A stretch of 64,000 bases of DNA, taken from Cerrena zonata (Eukaryota; Basidiomycota; Agaricomycetes; Polyporales; Cerrenaceae). Where the stretch lies: positions 265,527-329,526 of the forward strand of contig JASBNA010000051.1 of the NCBI GenBank assembly GCA_038087015.1. Reading direction: 5' to 3'. The notes under the pieces were generated by a model. That model was not told the DNA's origin. It searched no databases and saw only the letters and a list, made by a program, of their open reading frames with translations. Below are positions 11,507 to 22,802 of the stretch, piece after piece. Each line of letters begins with the position of its first letter. Within the stretch, counting starts at the first letter, position 1. The translations under genes were made by a program, and so were the position numbers.

Positions 11507-12928
11507 GTCTTGAGGTCGAATTGAGGGATGGAGGGGGAGAAAGTTGGCGTTGGTCAGTGAGCCCCGCCTTTTGTATAACACTCACCCAGATGACAAACAG
11601 CATCCAGCTGAGTAAGGGCAGCGCTAATCCTCCGCCGGCAGTACGCCGGAGTTTCCCCTTTCAGACATGCTCGGACCCGTCTATTTGCTTCCGTCTCTCT
11701 CTCAGTCTCGTCTGCTGCTCCGAGTCGCCTTTCTAATATTCCTACACTGGCCACAGACTGCGCACAACTCACGACATCACGGGAAATGGCTTTCTATGCT
11801 TACCCATCCATTGCGGTACCGTATACAACTCCTCTGACTCTGTGTATTGACAACATATCATGATCCACTGGCGGAACTCTGACAAATCCATCATCACCAT
11901 TCCGACATAACCCTTTCATTCCAAAAGACCCACTTCATTGCTTTACAAAGCACATCATCTGACAAGCCGTGTCCCCTTTCTCATCTCTCTCTCCTCATAA
12001 CTACGTCAACGCTCTCCGGTCTCTTCCTGCTTCTTTTCATTAGCATTCGCTATCTATTATCGTCCTCGAGTCCTGCCTCATCTCCGTCCTACTCACATAC
12101 GCGATATCTTTCCTCGGCTTCTCGTACAACGTTATTGCCTAGATGCTTGCCCTACTCTGACGCCATCCTCTTCTCGATCATCTCTATCCTCGTATATCCA
12201 TCTCTCTCACCACCTTCTCACTCTCATCCGCACCTCCCCGACAAACTTGAATACGATTAACACCATCCTGCTCTAGCCATACCCACGCAAGCCACGTCCT
12301 GCCTAATCTCATCTACACGTGCTTTCATTTCCCGTTCCCCACCTTCTCACTTTCCTCTCCAGAGGCTCTCTCCTTCCTGTTCGATACTATCAATCTATTC
12401 CGCTCTCTTAATGTATTTCATATATCACCTTCTCTTTATATCCCTCTTACTCTCTTTGGTTCCTCTCTCGGCCCTGGTTCCCCTTCGAGTTTGGTGGCTT
12501 CTTCCTCTCGCGCTCAAATATACGCTAGTCTCCATAATGACCCATCCTTTGCCCTCCTCCGACCTGACTGCTCTTGTCACTCTCGACATCCTCTCTCCCT
12601 CTTAGCGTTACTAGTTACACTTCTCCCGTGCACTATCCAAGTCCCTTCCCTCTCTTCCGTCAAACTGTCGATGTACTACGCTGGTGTCCAAACTCCCCCC
12701 AGCGTATACCATGTTCGTCGATCGTCGAACGATCTGCGATTCCTCTATCGCGCGCCGAGCGGGTATTATCCTACCAGTCAGCTGTTCTCTTCATCGCTTG
12801 TATACCTGTCGTCTAATCAGTCGTTCTCTCCGTCTCTCGTTATACCTGTCCAATATACCCCGTTTAATACATAAAAATAAAAACAACAATGGGATGACGT
12901 CCATTTGTCGGCACATATAGCCCCTCAA
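11507..12928. promoter_or_regulatory. divergent promoter region, long pyrimidine-rich leader
   Basis: Region between RPL10 (left) and the cysteine-rich gene (right). From ~11900 to ~12870 the plus strand is strongly C/T-rich (CTCTC, CCTCTTC runs), which produces meaningless open frames. Pyrimidine-rich stretches mark promoters and leaders of strongly expressed fungal genes. A short upstream ORF of 8 codons starts at 12894 (ATGACG..TAG), just before the ATG at 12929. No other gene seen. Confidence 0.5.
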
Positions 12929-13233
12929 ATGTCCATGACCCCACACTACGTCCAACCAGCACCCGTACCTGCGATGTCATACGCCACATACCCTCAGAAC
13001 CATGTTCTGAGACGAGGATATTCGCCTTATGGATGTTGCGATTCATGTTGTACCTGTTGGTACTCGTGTTGTCCGTAAGTCATATAATTCTCTATATCTT
13101 TATTTTCATCGTCATCATGTTTCGTTGTTCGTCGTCGTCGTTGATACTAATCTTTTTTTTTTTGATTCTCGTCGTTCCATTTTTTTCCAGACGCGATTGT
13201 TGTCAAGGCGGATGCTGCGACTGTTGTTGCTAA
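12929..13233 (+). CDS. 62-aa cysteine-rich small protein
   Basis: Two exons, 12929..13074 and 13191..13233. The intron has donor GTAAGT, an ideal branch site TACTAAT at ~13146, a poly-pyrimidine tract and acceptor CCAG. The protein starts MSMTPHYVQPAPVPAMSYAT and has RRGYSPYGCCDSCCTCWYSCC at the exon joint, then CCQGGCCDCCC at its end: about 15 cysteines in the last 30 residues. There is no signal peptide. The layout (Pro/Tyr-rich N-terminus, Cys-rich C-terminus) recalls small CYSTM-like or palmitoylated membrane-tethered proteins; metal binding is another possibility. Both are inference, and I do not recognise an exact family. The CT-rich leader suggests strong expression. Confidence 0.65.
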
Positions 13234-14332
13234 CATATGTTGGCGCTCCTCCCCTTGTTCACATATACCTAGTCGGGAGGCTTATCGAATACCACCACAT
13301 AAAGTCTGGAAGAATGAACGAAACCATCGAACGGAAGAATGAATGTTGGGACACTCCCAGTAGATCTTATGCATCCTACTTTATCTAGGTCTACTGGTTT
13401 GCGAAATTGTTATCCATAACTATATACATTTTTTTTGATCAACGCTTCGTGCTGCGACTGACACTCTCTGTTGTTTCATCTCACCCCGCTCTCTAATGAT
13501 TGATTGAACCGGGGTAAGGGGCGGCACTCAAGCGGACTAGCACTCACGTTCACTCGTTTCTCGAAGCTCTATACCGCCAACGCTATATCATGCTCTCGGA
13601 TTGCATACACACCATGTGGAATGCGAACTCTCACTTTTTGCGAGTACAGTAATTTATTTTACATGCGATCACTGACCACAGCCTCGTTCAGCACAGGGAG
13701 ATATTCCATGTATTGACTCAGACTACGAAACGAGATTTGTACATAAACTGTAGGTAGCAGGAATTTCGGAACGAGGCCTTGAGACGTGAAAAGAGACAGT
13801 ATGTCTCCAGAACACCGTGATACAAGGATATATCTTGGAATTATGATGTTCGTAAGGCGACCTTCCCAATTTGGAAGACGAAGGCCTAGGCCGATCATTA
13901 ATCACAGTGACCAGAACTGACGATTGTTCGTACGAACTGTTGGAATTCCTTTACCACAATACTTATAACGAGTTTCATCCAACCGTTCGATATTTCTCAG
14001 AATGTTCAGCTCTACTCGTCTTTATCTGTGATTGTTTTCTCAGAGGCAACCGCAGCCTCTTCTTTCGGGTTGTAGACTGAAACCCATCGTCCTCGAACTA
14101 CTCGACGCTCCGAGTCTTATTTTCTTCCTTCGTTCAAGATCCTAAGACGGCACTTATGCTATGACGATTAGTATCGGTCGTCATGAAGTCGTCCTTGCCT
14201 GCAGGGAATGACGTCGCCTCAGATCTTGCCCAATCTAAACGTGAGACCCTAGCTGAGCAACTTTTTTCGCAGCCACTATCACTCTGGGACCTCGATTTGC
14301 CATGAAACTCTTTTGAATCTGTTACTGTCACG
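13234..14332. other. intergenic; promoter of the short FunK1 array at its right end
   Basis: No gene supported. The last ~200 bp resembles the 17700-17887 region upstream of short FunK1 copy 3 (shared CAGCCACTATCA-like and GAAACTCTTTTGAATCTGTTACTGT-like stretches), so it is the duplicated promoter of this family. Confidence 0.45.
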
Positions 14333-15255
14333 ATGAGCGGCGAAGAACAGAGGTATAACGAAACAAGGATCATTGAACTAGCTACCGGAGTCAAATTACC
14401 TCAGGCTGACACGTCTGACATCATAACCAACCATCTTCCTCGTGTTATTGCTCATCAGGACTTCCTCCTATCGCCCCTCGCATCATGCGGGCGATTCTTT
14501 TCAAGAAGCTCATCCCCATTACCGACACAACGGTCGTAGACCTGGTGCAACCTTTCTTGGAAACAGTACAATGTAAGTGAATTCTCATTGGTACAAACTC
14601 TTGGATCGATTGACGTAGTCATTCTCGATCAGGTCATGCATCACTGCGGTCTATTGGTATCCAACATGGCGATATCAGCGACACGAACCTGATGGTAGAC
14701 CCTGAGAGCAAGAAAGGCGTTCTCGTCGACTTCGATCTCGCGACCGTCGTTGATAATGACACGTTCGATATTCATCCTTTACACGGGAACGATCGCACAG
14801 GGACAATGGTATTCATGGCCCTAGACCTCTTGGGTGAGAAAGGACTACAAGGAGAGACTCCTCTGCGCTATCGGCACGATCTCGAGTCGTTTTGCTGGGT
14901 CTTCCTTTGGATTTGCTACTGCTACGATAAGGGGAAGCGTACAATTCGTTACCCTTTCAAGGATTGGATCAATGCTACTCCCAGATCTTGTCGAGGCGCC
15001 AAGTTTGCCGTGATAGGTCACCTTCAAGACGGAGGCTCCAAGCCCTTTGATTCTGAGTATAGCGAGAAATCTCTACGACGAGTCGCGAGGTATTGGTTGG
15101 ACTTTCATAACGATATGGATACAGACTTTGAGGAACCGGGCGAGACAGAGACACTCCATTTCGTTCTGGGATTGTTACCCCGATCTCAAACGGTCGAAAT
15201 GCAGTGGGCGCGTACGTATACACAAGTTTCTCCTACTGCTTGTGGCTCGGAGTAG
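14333..15255 (+). pseudogene. short C-lobe FunK1 copy 1, frameshifted first exon
   Basis: Exon 1 14333..14572, exon 2 14633..15255. Exon 2 is fully open and carries the catalytic loop QHGDISDTNLM, the metal-binding VDFDLATV, the activation segment GTMVFMAL and the family signature YRHDLESFCWVFLWICYCY. Exon 1 starts MSGEEQRYNE but lacks ~40 nt present in copies 3 and 8 between the VIAHQDF and PRIMRA equivalents. This shifts the frame so that it reaches TAG before the splice site. The 5' half is thus broken, while the kinase half could still be used from another start. Like all short copies it has no kinase N-lobe. Confidence 0.65.
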
Positions 15256-15442
15256 ATGCTGACAGGAATTGTGTATACATCGGAATTGTAGCGAACTCGA
15301 AATTTCTTCGATGCATTAATTCTGGCTGCATGTACATAGACATAAACCCTGCTAGTGTAGTAAATACAAATAGGAAACGGTGACATAGATGATTTGTATC
15401 GAAGCGCGTCATTCCTACTCACTTGCCATTTGTGTCAATGAG

Positions 15443-16414
15443 TTGGGGGTGGGCGAAGCCCACCTCCGGTGCGTCGTGTTTGGCTTTGTTTGTACCCACT
15501 TGTTTTCGAAAGAAAGTCGGCGGTGCACGAAACTCGTACTTTCTAGGAATCATGGGAAAACTTTGGCAGAGGGTGTTGTTTAGTTATGTGTAATGCAACT
15601 TCCTATGGAAGGATTTAATAAAATTCAGGCTTATGGCTGTGATAGTACCTGTAAGTAGGCTTATAAATGAGAACAAAAACAAATCCTTCCATAGGAACCC
15701 AGATGACGAGTATATATGATTATTGTTCCTCTAGTTTATCGTAATAATGTGTCTGAAGAGAGTAAGGTGCACCGCAAGTATAACCTTGAGATGAGTGACA
15801 AATGGTGTCACAAATGTGTAATGAGCCCGTTATAGGCATGTGACAGGGGGATTCAATGAGTACATATCTGAATGTTATTCAACTTCTCATAGAGCTTCAT
15901 TATTTGACGATCAGTTTGGGATACATTACACACCAGAGATGCCAGAGGAATGGATAGAAGAGCATAAAACAGTGACAGAATGTCAGTTTACTGACTCTAA
16001 GAAGTCAAACTGCGCATACAACGAGAACAATACTCACAGATGTCATGAGCAGGCTCCTATTCAGAGTCTCAGAGCTCCAAATGAATATATACTTATTCAA
16101 AGCAGCGATCGCTGCAATGGGTTATGCAGGGAGCACAAAATAATACCTCCAATGAATGTTGGGAGGCCGAGGAGGAAGCAAGATGGAAGATTTATGATCA
16201 TCTAATGACTATTTGGACATATTCATTGGTTTATGTCTACATAGACTACCCACACTAGAATCCCGGCCTAGCACCCACTGTGTTTAATTACCTTGTTTCC
16301 ACACAATTCCCTTTTTCTTCGAATTGCCACCTTCCGCATTGGAAGATAACAGAAATATGGTGGCTGTGTGCTTATTAAGCACGACGCACTGGAGGCGGGC
16401 TTCGCCCACCCCCA
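15443..16414. mobile_element. ~970-bp TIR DNA transposon (non-autonomous)
   Basis: Ends are inverted: GGGGGTGGGCGAAGCCCACC at 15445 and its complement (two mismatches over ~34 bp) ending at 16413. Each TIR contains its own small hairpin GTGGGC-GAA-GCCCAC. Flanking direct repeat CAATGAG at 15436-15442 and 16415-16421 (7 of a possible 8 bp) fits an hAT-like target duplication. Paralog 6 has this stretch uninterrupted at the same place (near 21297), as an empty site. Inside, TTCCTATGGAAGGATTT near 15600 is inverted at ~15680, and an open frame of 121 codons at 15840..16205 is not recognised as a transposase. Superfamily assignment is tentative. Confidence 0.7.
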
Positions 16415-16552
16415 CAATGAGGTATCAATGAGGGTCGCTTCAGTCACACATGATCCAGATTGGCGAACACTCGGAATCCTTAGTACAGGCATCACTGACA
16501 TTTTCTTCTTGATTAGTATTAGTCTCCTCCAGGTTGAATATACGCTCTGGAG

Positions 16553-17398
16553 GTGACAAGAAATACTAATAAAATACCGGAGAGGCTTCTGGGTATTCCG
16601 TCGGTTGCCCCTCGCAACATGCGCGCGATTGTTTTCAAAAGGTTCCTCCCCATTACCGACCCAACTGTCGAAGATCTGGCACAGCCTTTTCTGGAAACGG
16701 TACAGTGTAAGTACATTCTTATCGATACAAACTCGTGGTCTCGTTGACATGAGGCTCCTCAACCAGGTCATGCATTACTCTGGTCTCTTGGTATCCTGCA
16801 TGGCGATATCAGTCACACGAACCTGATGGTGGACCCTCACATCAAGAAAGGCATTCTCAACGACTTCGATCTCGCGACCGTCGCTCATAACGATACAGTC
16901 GATGCTCTTCCTCTAAACGGGAACGATCGCACAGGGACGATGGTATTCATGGCCCTGGACCTCTTGGATGAGAAAGCACTACAGGGGAAGACCCCTAGGC
17001 TCTATCGGCACGATCTCGAGTCCTTTTGCTGGGTTCTCCTTTGGATTTGCTACTGCTATGATGGGGGGAAGGTCACACTCCGTTACCCTTTCAAAGACTG
17101 GACCGAGGTTACTCCTCAATATTGTCAGAGTGACAGGTTTGCCGTGATAAATAACCTCAAACAGGCTGGTGCCGAGCCCTCTAAATCATATGCGGCTAAG
17201 TATAGCAAGAAACTTTTACGACGAGTCGTGAAGTATTGGTTGGACTTTCATAACGGTATGGACACGGACTGTGAGGAACCAGGCGAGATAGAGACACTCC
17301 ATTTCGTTCTGGGATTATTACCCCGCTCTCCAAAGGTCGAAATGCAATGGGCACAAGCGTGTACACACATTTCTCCTACTGCTCGTAGCTCAGAGTAG
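16553..17398 (+). pseudogene. short C-lobe FunK1 copy 2, 5' truncated
   Basis: Exon 1 equivalent ends at 16706 (PFLETVQ) and exon 2 is 16767..17398. Exon 2 is open, with LHGDISHTNLM, NDFDLATV, GTMVFMAL and YRHDLESFCWVLLWICYCYD. The normal beginning (MSSEEQRHNE) is absent. Upstream lies sequence shared with the spacer of other copies and then the TIR transposon. The first in-frame ATG is well inside exon 1 (NMRAIVF, ~16617). Probably a 5'-deleted copy from unequal crossing over. Confidence 0.6.
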
Positions 17399-17887
17399 AT
17401 TCTGACAGGAACTTGAATGCTATATACATTCGAATCATATGTACAATTGCAGCAAATATGAAGACACTTTACTACTATTTGCGAGGTGCATAACTCAGAT
17501 GTCGTAGTATGGAATTTACTATCTTATACAGTTCTATTCTGTAACGATGTTGGAAACTTTTCCGTGAATTTTGTAGTTTGAGACTCGAGTACGAATGACC
17601 TCAGAGTGCGTACCATATTTATCATCCTATATGTCGTCGTACGACCATTGAAACTCAAAATTGTCTACTCTGACGTCGAAGGATGAAATATATGCAGGAG
17701 AAGGATATCACGACACACATGTTAAAGCCATAGGTCATCGATACATCTCACCTTATGTAACACTCTATGTAGTTCTCTAGTCGAGAATATCTTTTTTGCA
17801 GTACCAAAGGATGCGGCGGCGGCCACTATCAACTCCGGGATTTCAATTCCCCATGTATGAAATTCTTTGGAGTCTTTTGCTGTTATA
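17399..17887. other. spacer and promoter of short FunK1 copy 3
   Basis: Left part is the 3' flank of copy 2, similar to the flank of inverted copy 7 (34100-34250). Right part resembles the promoter of copy 1. No other gene. Confidence 0.5.
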
Positions 17888-18872
17888 ATGAGCAGCGAAG
17901 AACAGAGGCATAACGAAGTATATATTACTGAGCTTGTCAGAGAGTTGGCTACCGAGGTACTAGTCAAATTTCCTGCCACGTCCAACATGATCACCGACCA
18001 TCTTCCTCGTGTTATTGCTCACCTGAACTTATTTTGCACATTTAAACCAGACAGTCTTCTGGGTATCCCTTCCGTCACCCCTCACATCATGCGCGTGATC
18101 GTTTTCACAAAGCTCATTCCCATTACCGACACAGCAGTCAAAGATCTGACACAGCCTTTCCTCCAAACAGTACAATGTTAGTACATTCTTTATTGATACA
18201 AACTCGTGGTCTCGTTGACATGAGGATCCTCAACTAGGTCATGCATTACTCTGGTCTCTTGATATCCTGCATGGCGATATCAGTGTCACGAACCTGATGA
18301 TAGACCCTGAGAGCAAGACGGGCGTTCTCATCGACCTCGATCTCACGACCGTTGCTTATAATGATACAATCGACGCTTGTCCTTTACACGGGAACAATCG
18401 TACAGGAACAATGGTATTTATAGCCCTAGACCTCATGGGTCGGGATGAGGATGAGGACGGACTAGAGGGGAAGCTTCCTATGCTTTATCGGCACGATCTC
18501 GAGTCGTTCTGCTGGGTCTTCCTTTGGATTTGTTACTGCTATGACGAGGGGAAGTGTACACTTCGTTATCCCTTCACAGATTGGATCGATACTACTCCCG
18601 AATACTGTCGGCGCGCCAGGTTGGACGTGAGACACGACCTCAGACTGGCTAACGTCGGGCCCTCTAATTCATATGCGTGGTATAAGGATCGTTTACTACA
18701 AGTCGTGAAGTATTGGGTATCATTTCACATCAATGATATGGATTGCGACCCCTTTGAGGAGCCAGACGAGATACAGATGCTCCAGTCCGTTCTGGGATTA
18801 TTACCCCGATCTCCAAAGATCGAAATGCAGTGGGCGCATACGTATACACGCATTTCTCCTACTGCGAAGTAG
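17888..18872 (+). CDS. short C-lobe-only FunK1 protein, copy 3 (best intact)
   Basis: Exon 1 17888..18176 (MSSEEQRHNEVYITELVREL) and exon 2 18238..18872, intron phase 1 with donor GTTAGT: 307 aa, no lesion. Exon 1 encodes a helical leader, then RVIVFTKLIPITDTAVKDL, which matches the hinge-to-helix region of FunK1. Exon 2 gives LHGDISVTNLM (catalytic Asp), LIDLDLTTV (metal-binding Asp), GTMVFIAL, YRHDLESFCWVFLWICYCYD and a conserved tail LLPRSPKIEMQWAHTYT. Glycine loop, anchoring lysine and helix C are missing, about half a kinase. It could be a pseudokinase, a partner of a full-length FunK1, or a decaying family. Open frames across several copies argue for some use. Confidence 0.7.
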
Positions 18873-18956
18873 ACAGTGATAGGGACGATATATACCGTAA
18901 TCGGAATCATATGTTGAATTATAGCGAATAAAAATAGGAAAGATGGACGATCTGTA

Positions 18957-19970
18957 TTGGAGCGCGTGATTCCTACTCACCTGCCATTTGTGTCACCACG
19001 ACAAGATCTAGATCAACGAGCACTCGGAATACGTGCATCATTACTTTCCCCATCAGTGTACTCCAAGTTGAATGTACGCTCAGGCACTGAAGGGGACAAG
19101 AACAAATTGAACTACAGTACTAATAATATACCGGGGAGTCCTTTGGGCATCCCGTCGGTCGTTCCTCGCATCATGCGCACGACTGTTTTCAAGAAGCTCA
19201 TCCCCATTACCGACACAACAGTCAAAGATCTGACACAACCCTTTCTCGAAACAGTACAATGTTAGTACATTCTTTATTGATTTGATACAAACTCACGGTC
19301 TCGTTGATATCGTTATCCTCAACCAGGCCATGCATTACTATGGTCTCTTGGTATCCTGCATGGCGATCTCAGTGTCACGAACCTGATGGTAGACCCTGAG
19401 AACAAAAAAGGCATTCTGGTCGACTTCGATCTCGCGACCGTTGCCCATAATGATACAATCGACGCTTGTCCTTTACACGGGAACGATCGCACAGGGACGA
19501 TGGCATTCATGGCCCTGGAGCTCTTGAGGGAGGAGGGACTACAAGGCAAGATTCCTAGACTCTATCGACACGACCTTGAGTCGTTTTGCTGGGTCTTCCT
19601 GTGGATCTGTTATTGTTACGACAATGGGAAGTTTATGATTCACTTCCCTTTCGGGGATTGGATCGATACTACTCCCAGATCTTGTCGGGGCGCGAAGTTT
19701 GCCGTGATAGGTCACCTCCAAGAGACTAAGAGCAAGCCAACTCTTTCATATGCTCAGTATGTGAGATTTTCAATCCAAGTCGTACGGCATTGGGTGTACT
19801 TTTACAACGATCGGGCGATAGCAAAGTTACACAAGGATCACTTTGAAGAACCAGGCGAGATGCAGATGCTCCGTTCCATTCTAGAATTATTACCCCCATC
19901 TCCGAATGTCGAAATGCAATGGACGCAGGCATATACACACATTACTCCTAGTACTCATGGCTCAGAGTAG
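18957..19970 (+). pseudogene. short C-lobe FunK1 copy 4, no normal start
   Basis: Exon 1 equivalent 18957..19260 and exon 2 19327..19970, phase 1. The frame is open throughout, but the 5' part is sequence otherwise found as spacer after other copies and offers no in-frame ATG before PRIMRTTVF (~19170). Exon 2 keeps the catalytic loop (HGDLSVTNLM), VDFDLATV, GTMAFMAL and YRHDLESFCWVFLWICYCYD. Copy 7 (minus strand, 34254..35259) has nearly the same chimeric 5' part, so the two descend from one rearranged ancestor. Confidence 0.55.
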
Positions 19971-20308
19971 ACACCGAGAGGAGCATTGCATACTCAATAG
20001 TATTCTATGATTTCTCAATGTCTAGATCTCGCACATTAACCACCTGGTATGATATGATATCATGATTTTGACATAACAAATCCAGGCTGTTTCCTAGTAT
20101 TTTAAGGTGTAAGTGATTCCGTCCGATGAAGCCGTGACAGTTAGTGGGAAGAAAATTAAGCAAACTGCCAATTAACCTCACAGTATCTCTTCATTAGTCG
20201 TAGCACGGAGTCCATCCTTTCACTGAAAGATTACTCAGAGGCGTAACGAGGCAGAGATAATCAAGCTGGGATTTAGCTACCAGGATCAAACCACCTGCCA
20301 CGCCGGAC
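19971..20308. other. spacer, includes decayed exon 1 start of copy 5
   Basis: At ~20225-20300 a damaged equivalent of the family start (CAGAGGCGTAACGAGGCAGAG) can be seen without its ATG. Nothing else recognised. Confidence 0.45.
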
Positions 20309-21171
20309 ATGATACTCCACCATCTTATTGCTCACACAGATTTCTTTTGCACATCTAAACTAGACGATCTTCTGAGCATTCCACCAGTCGCCCCTCGCGT
20401 CATGCACGCGATCGTTTTCAAGAAGCTCATTCCCATTACCGACCCAACCGTCAAAGATCTGGCACAGCCTTTTCTCGAAACAGTACAATGTAAGTACATT
20501 CTTATCGATACAATTCGTGGTCTCGTTGACGTGAGGATCCTCAATCAGGTCATGCATTACTGTGGTTCCTTGGTATTCTGCATGGCGATATCAGTAACAC
20601 GAACCTGATGGTAGATCCTGAGAGCAAAAAAGGCGTTCTCGTCGACTTCGATCTCGCAACCATCGTTCATAATGATACGGAGGGCAGTCGTCCTTTACAC
20701 GGGAATGATCGTACAGGGACGATGGTATTCATGGCCCTGGACCTCTTGGATGAGGAAGCACTACAAGGGAAGACCCCTAGGCTCTATCGGCACGATCTCG
20801 AGTCGTTTTGCTGGGTTCTCCTTTGGATTTGTTACTGCTATGACGGGGGGAAGCGTACAATCCATTACCCTTTCAAGAACTGGATCAACACTACTCCTCA
20901 AACATGTCAGGGTGCCAGGTTTGCCGTTCTAAATAACCTCAAACAGGCTCGCGCCGAGCCCTCTCAATCATATGCTGGGTATGCAGAAATTTTAGAGGGT
21001 CTTATATGGTACTGGGTGGAATATCAGAACAGGAGAGCCATGCGTCGCTTCTTTGAGGAGCCAGACGAGATACAGATGCTCCAGTCCGTTCTGGGATTAT
21101 TACCCCGATCTCCAAAGATCGAAATGCAGTGGGCGCATACGTATACACACATTACTCTTACTGCGAAGTAG
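20309..21171 (+). CDS. short C-lobe-only FunK1 protein, copy 5
   Basis: Exon 1 20309..20489, from an ATG internal to the usual first exon (MILHHLIAHTDFFC), and exon 2 20549..21171, phase 1; 267 aa. It keeps RVMHAIVFKKLIPITDPTV, LHGDISNTNLM, VDFDLATIV, GTMVFMAL and YRHDLESFCWVLLWICYCYD. The usual first ~25 residues are decayed upstream, so the start is a fallback. Its stretch FAVLNNLKQARAEPSQSYAG is shared with inverted copy 8 and not with copies 3 or 4, a sign of gene conversion between copies. Confidence 0.6.
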
Positions 21172-21300
21172 ACAGTACTAGTGACAGGAATGGGGTATAC
21201 CGTAACCGGAATCATATGTACAATTGTAGCGAATTTAAATAGGAAATATGGATGATTTGTATTGAAACATGTCATTTCTACTCACCTGCCATTTGTGTCA

Positions 21301-22236
21301 ATGAGCTACACAGGATCTAGATCATCGACCGACACTCGGAATCACTTTCCCCATCAGCGTACTCCCAAGTTGAATATATGCTCTGAAAGTGACAAGAACA
21401 AACTGAAATACGGTACCAACAATATATCGAGGAGGCTTCTGGGCATCCCGTCGGTCGCTCCTCGCATTATGCGTATGATTGTTTTCAAGAAGCTCATTCC
21501 TATTACCGACACAACGGTCGAAAATCTGTCGCAGCCTTTCTTGGAAACGATACAATGTAAGTACATTCTTATTGATACAAACTCGTGGTCTCGTTGATAT
21601 CGTTATCCTCAACCAGGTCATGCATTACTCTGGTCTCTTGGTATCCGGCATGGCGATATCAGTGTCACGAACCTGATGGTAGACCCTGAGAGCAGGAAAG
21701 GCATTCTCAACGATTTTGATCTTACCAAAGTCGTTAATACATTCGACGCTCGTTCTTTACGCGGGAACGATCGCGTAGGGACAATGGTATTCATGGCCTT
21801 AGACCTCTTGAAGGAGAAAGGACTACCAGGGAGGATTGCTAGGCTCTATCGGCACGATCTCGAGTCTTTTTGCTGGGTCTTTCTCTGGATTTGTTACTGC
21901 TATGAAAATGGGAAGGTTACACTTCGTTTCCCTTTCAAAGATTGGATCAGCACTACTCCGAGATCTTGTCGGCGCGCCAGGTTGGACGTGACAAGTGACC
22001 TCGACGAGGTTGATACTGGGCCCTCTAAATCATATGCGGGGTATGAGGATCTTTTACCAGATGTCGTGGAGTATTGGGTGTCATTTCACGTCAATATGAA
22101 GGCAACCTTCAAGGAACCTGACGAAATACAGGTGCTCCGTTCCGTTCTGGGAGTATTACCCCGATCTCCGGAGGTCGAAATGCAGTGGGCATACACGTAT
22201 ACACACATTTGTCCTACTTCTCGTAATTCGGAGTAG
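21301..22236 (+). CDS. short C-lobe-only FunK1 protein, copy 6
   Basis: Exon 1 21301..21556 (MSYTGSRSSTDTRNHF, from former spacer sequence) and exon 2 21617..22236, phase 1; 291 aa. It has PRIMRMIVFKKLIPITDTT, LHGDISVTNLM, NDFDLTKV, GTMVFMAL and YRHDLESFCWVFLWICYCYE. The N-terminus is chimeric like that of copies 4 and 7, but here an in-frame ATG exists. Its 5' segment holds the unoccupied form of the site where the transposon sits between copies 1 and 2. Confidence 0.55.
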
Positions 22237-22802
22237 ACACTGACAAGAATTTCAATCCAAACCCGGTACTAGTAGTATCCATTATCTCTCGATGTTTAGA
22301 TGACTTCGAGCCCAAACCGCGACTACCTGTAGTAATGGTGTGACTGGTAGTAGTAATATTATGATATTCGGCCCACATAACAGAAACAGATTGTCGCCTG
22401 TTGTAGTATAGATCGTGTCATATTGAGATCTTGTAGCTTAGGTAGCGGAGTCGCAATATTATCAAACTATTGCCTGCCCTCCGCCATGCGCGACTCGGTG
22501 CGACGCGGCGCTAGTAGCTTCGTGATTTTTGCAAGTTACGTATGAGGAAATAAACCTGGTTCTTCCGCTCAGAGCTGTATCAGAGAATTTGAACATTCGG
22601 TCAACCCTCCAGCCTGTTTCTCTGAAATATATAAGGTAAGCCTTGGATTTCCTTTCCTTATGCCACTCACGACCATGACATCCTCTCCCAGCTTTATCCC
22701 CCTCCGCGACGTCCCTCGACGAGTCTGTCTGCCACCGTGACTAACAGTATTCAATCGCAGCCTGCGGCATCTACTCGTAGAAACAGCCTGCGCCACGCTC
22801 CT
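22237..22802. other. intergenic, promoter of FunK1 copy D
   Basis: No gene seen. A CT-rich stretch at ~22660-22730 just before the start region fits a leader. Confidence 0.45.

Noticed and set aside
12411..12920. Leu/Ser-rich open frames that look like small membrane proteins
   Set aside because: They come from a strongly pyrimidine-rich leader; no splice structure or conservation signal supports them.
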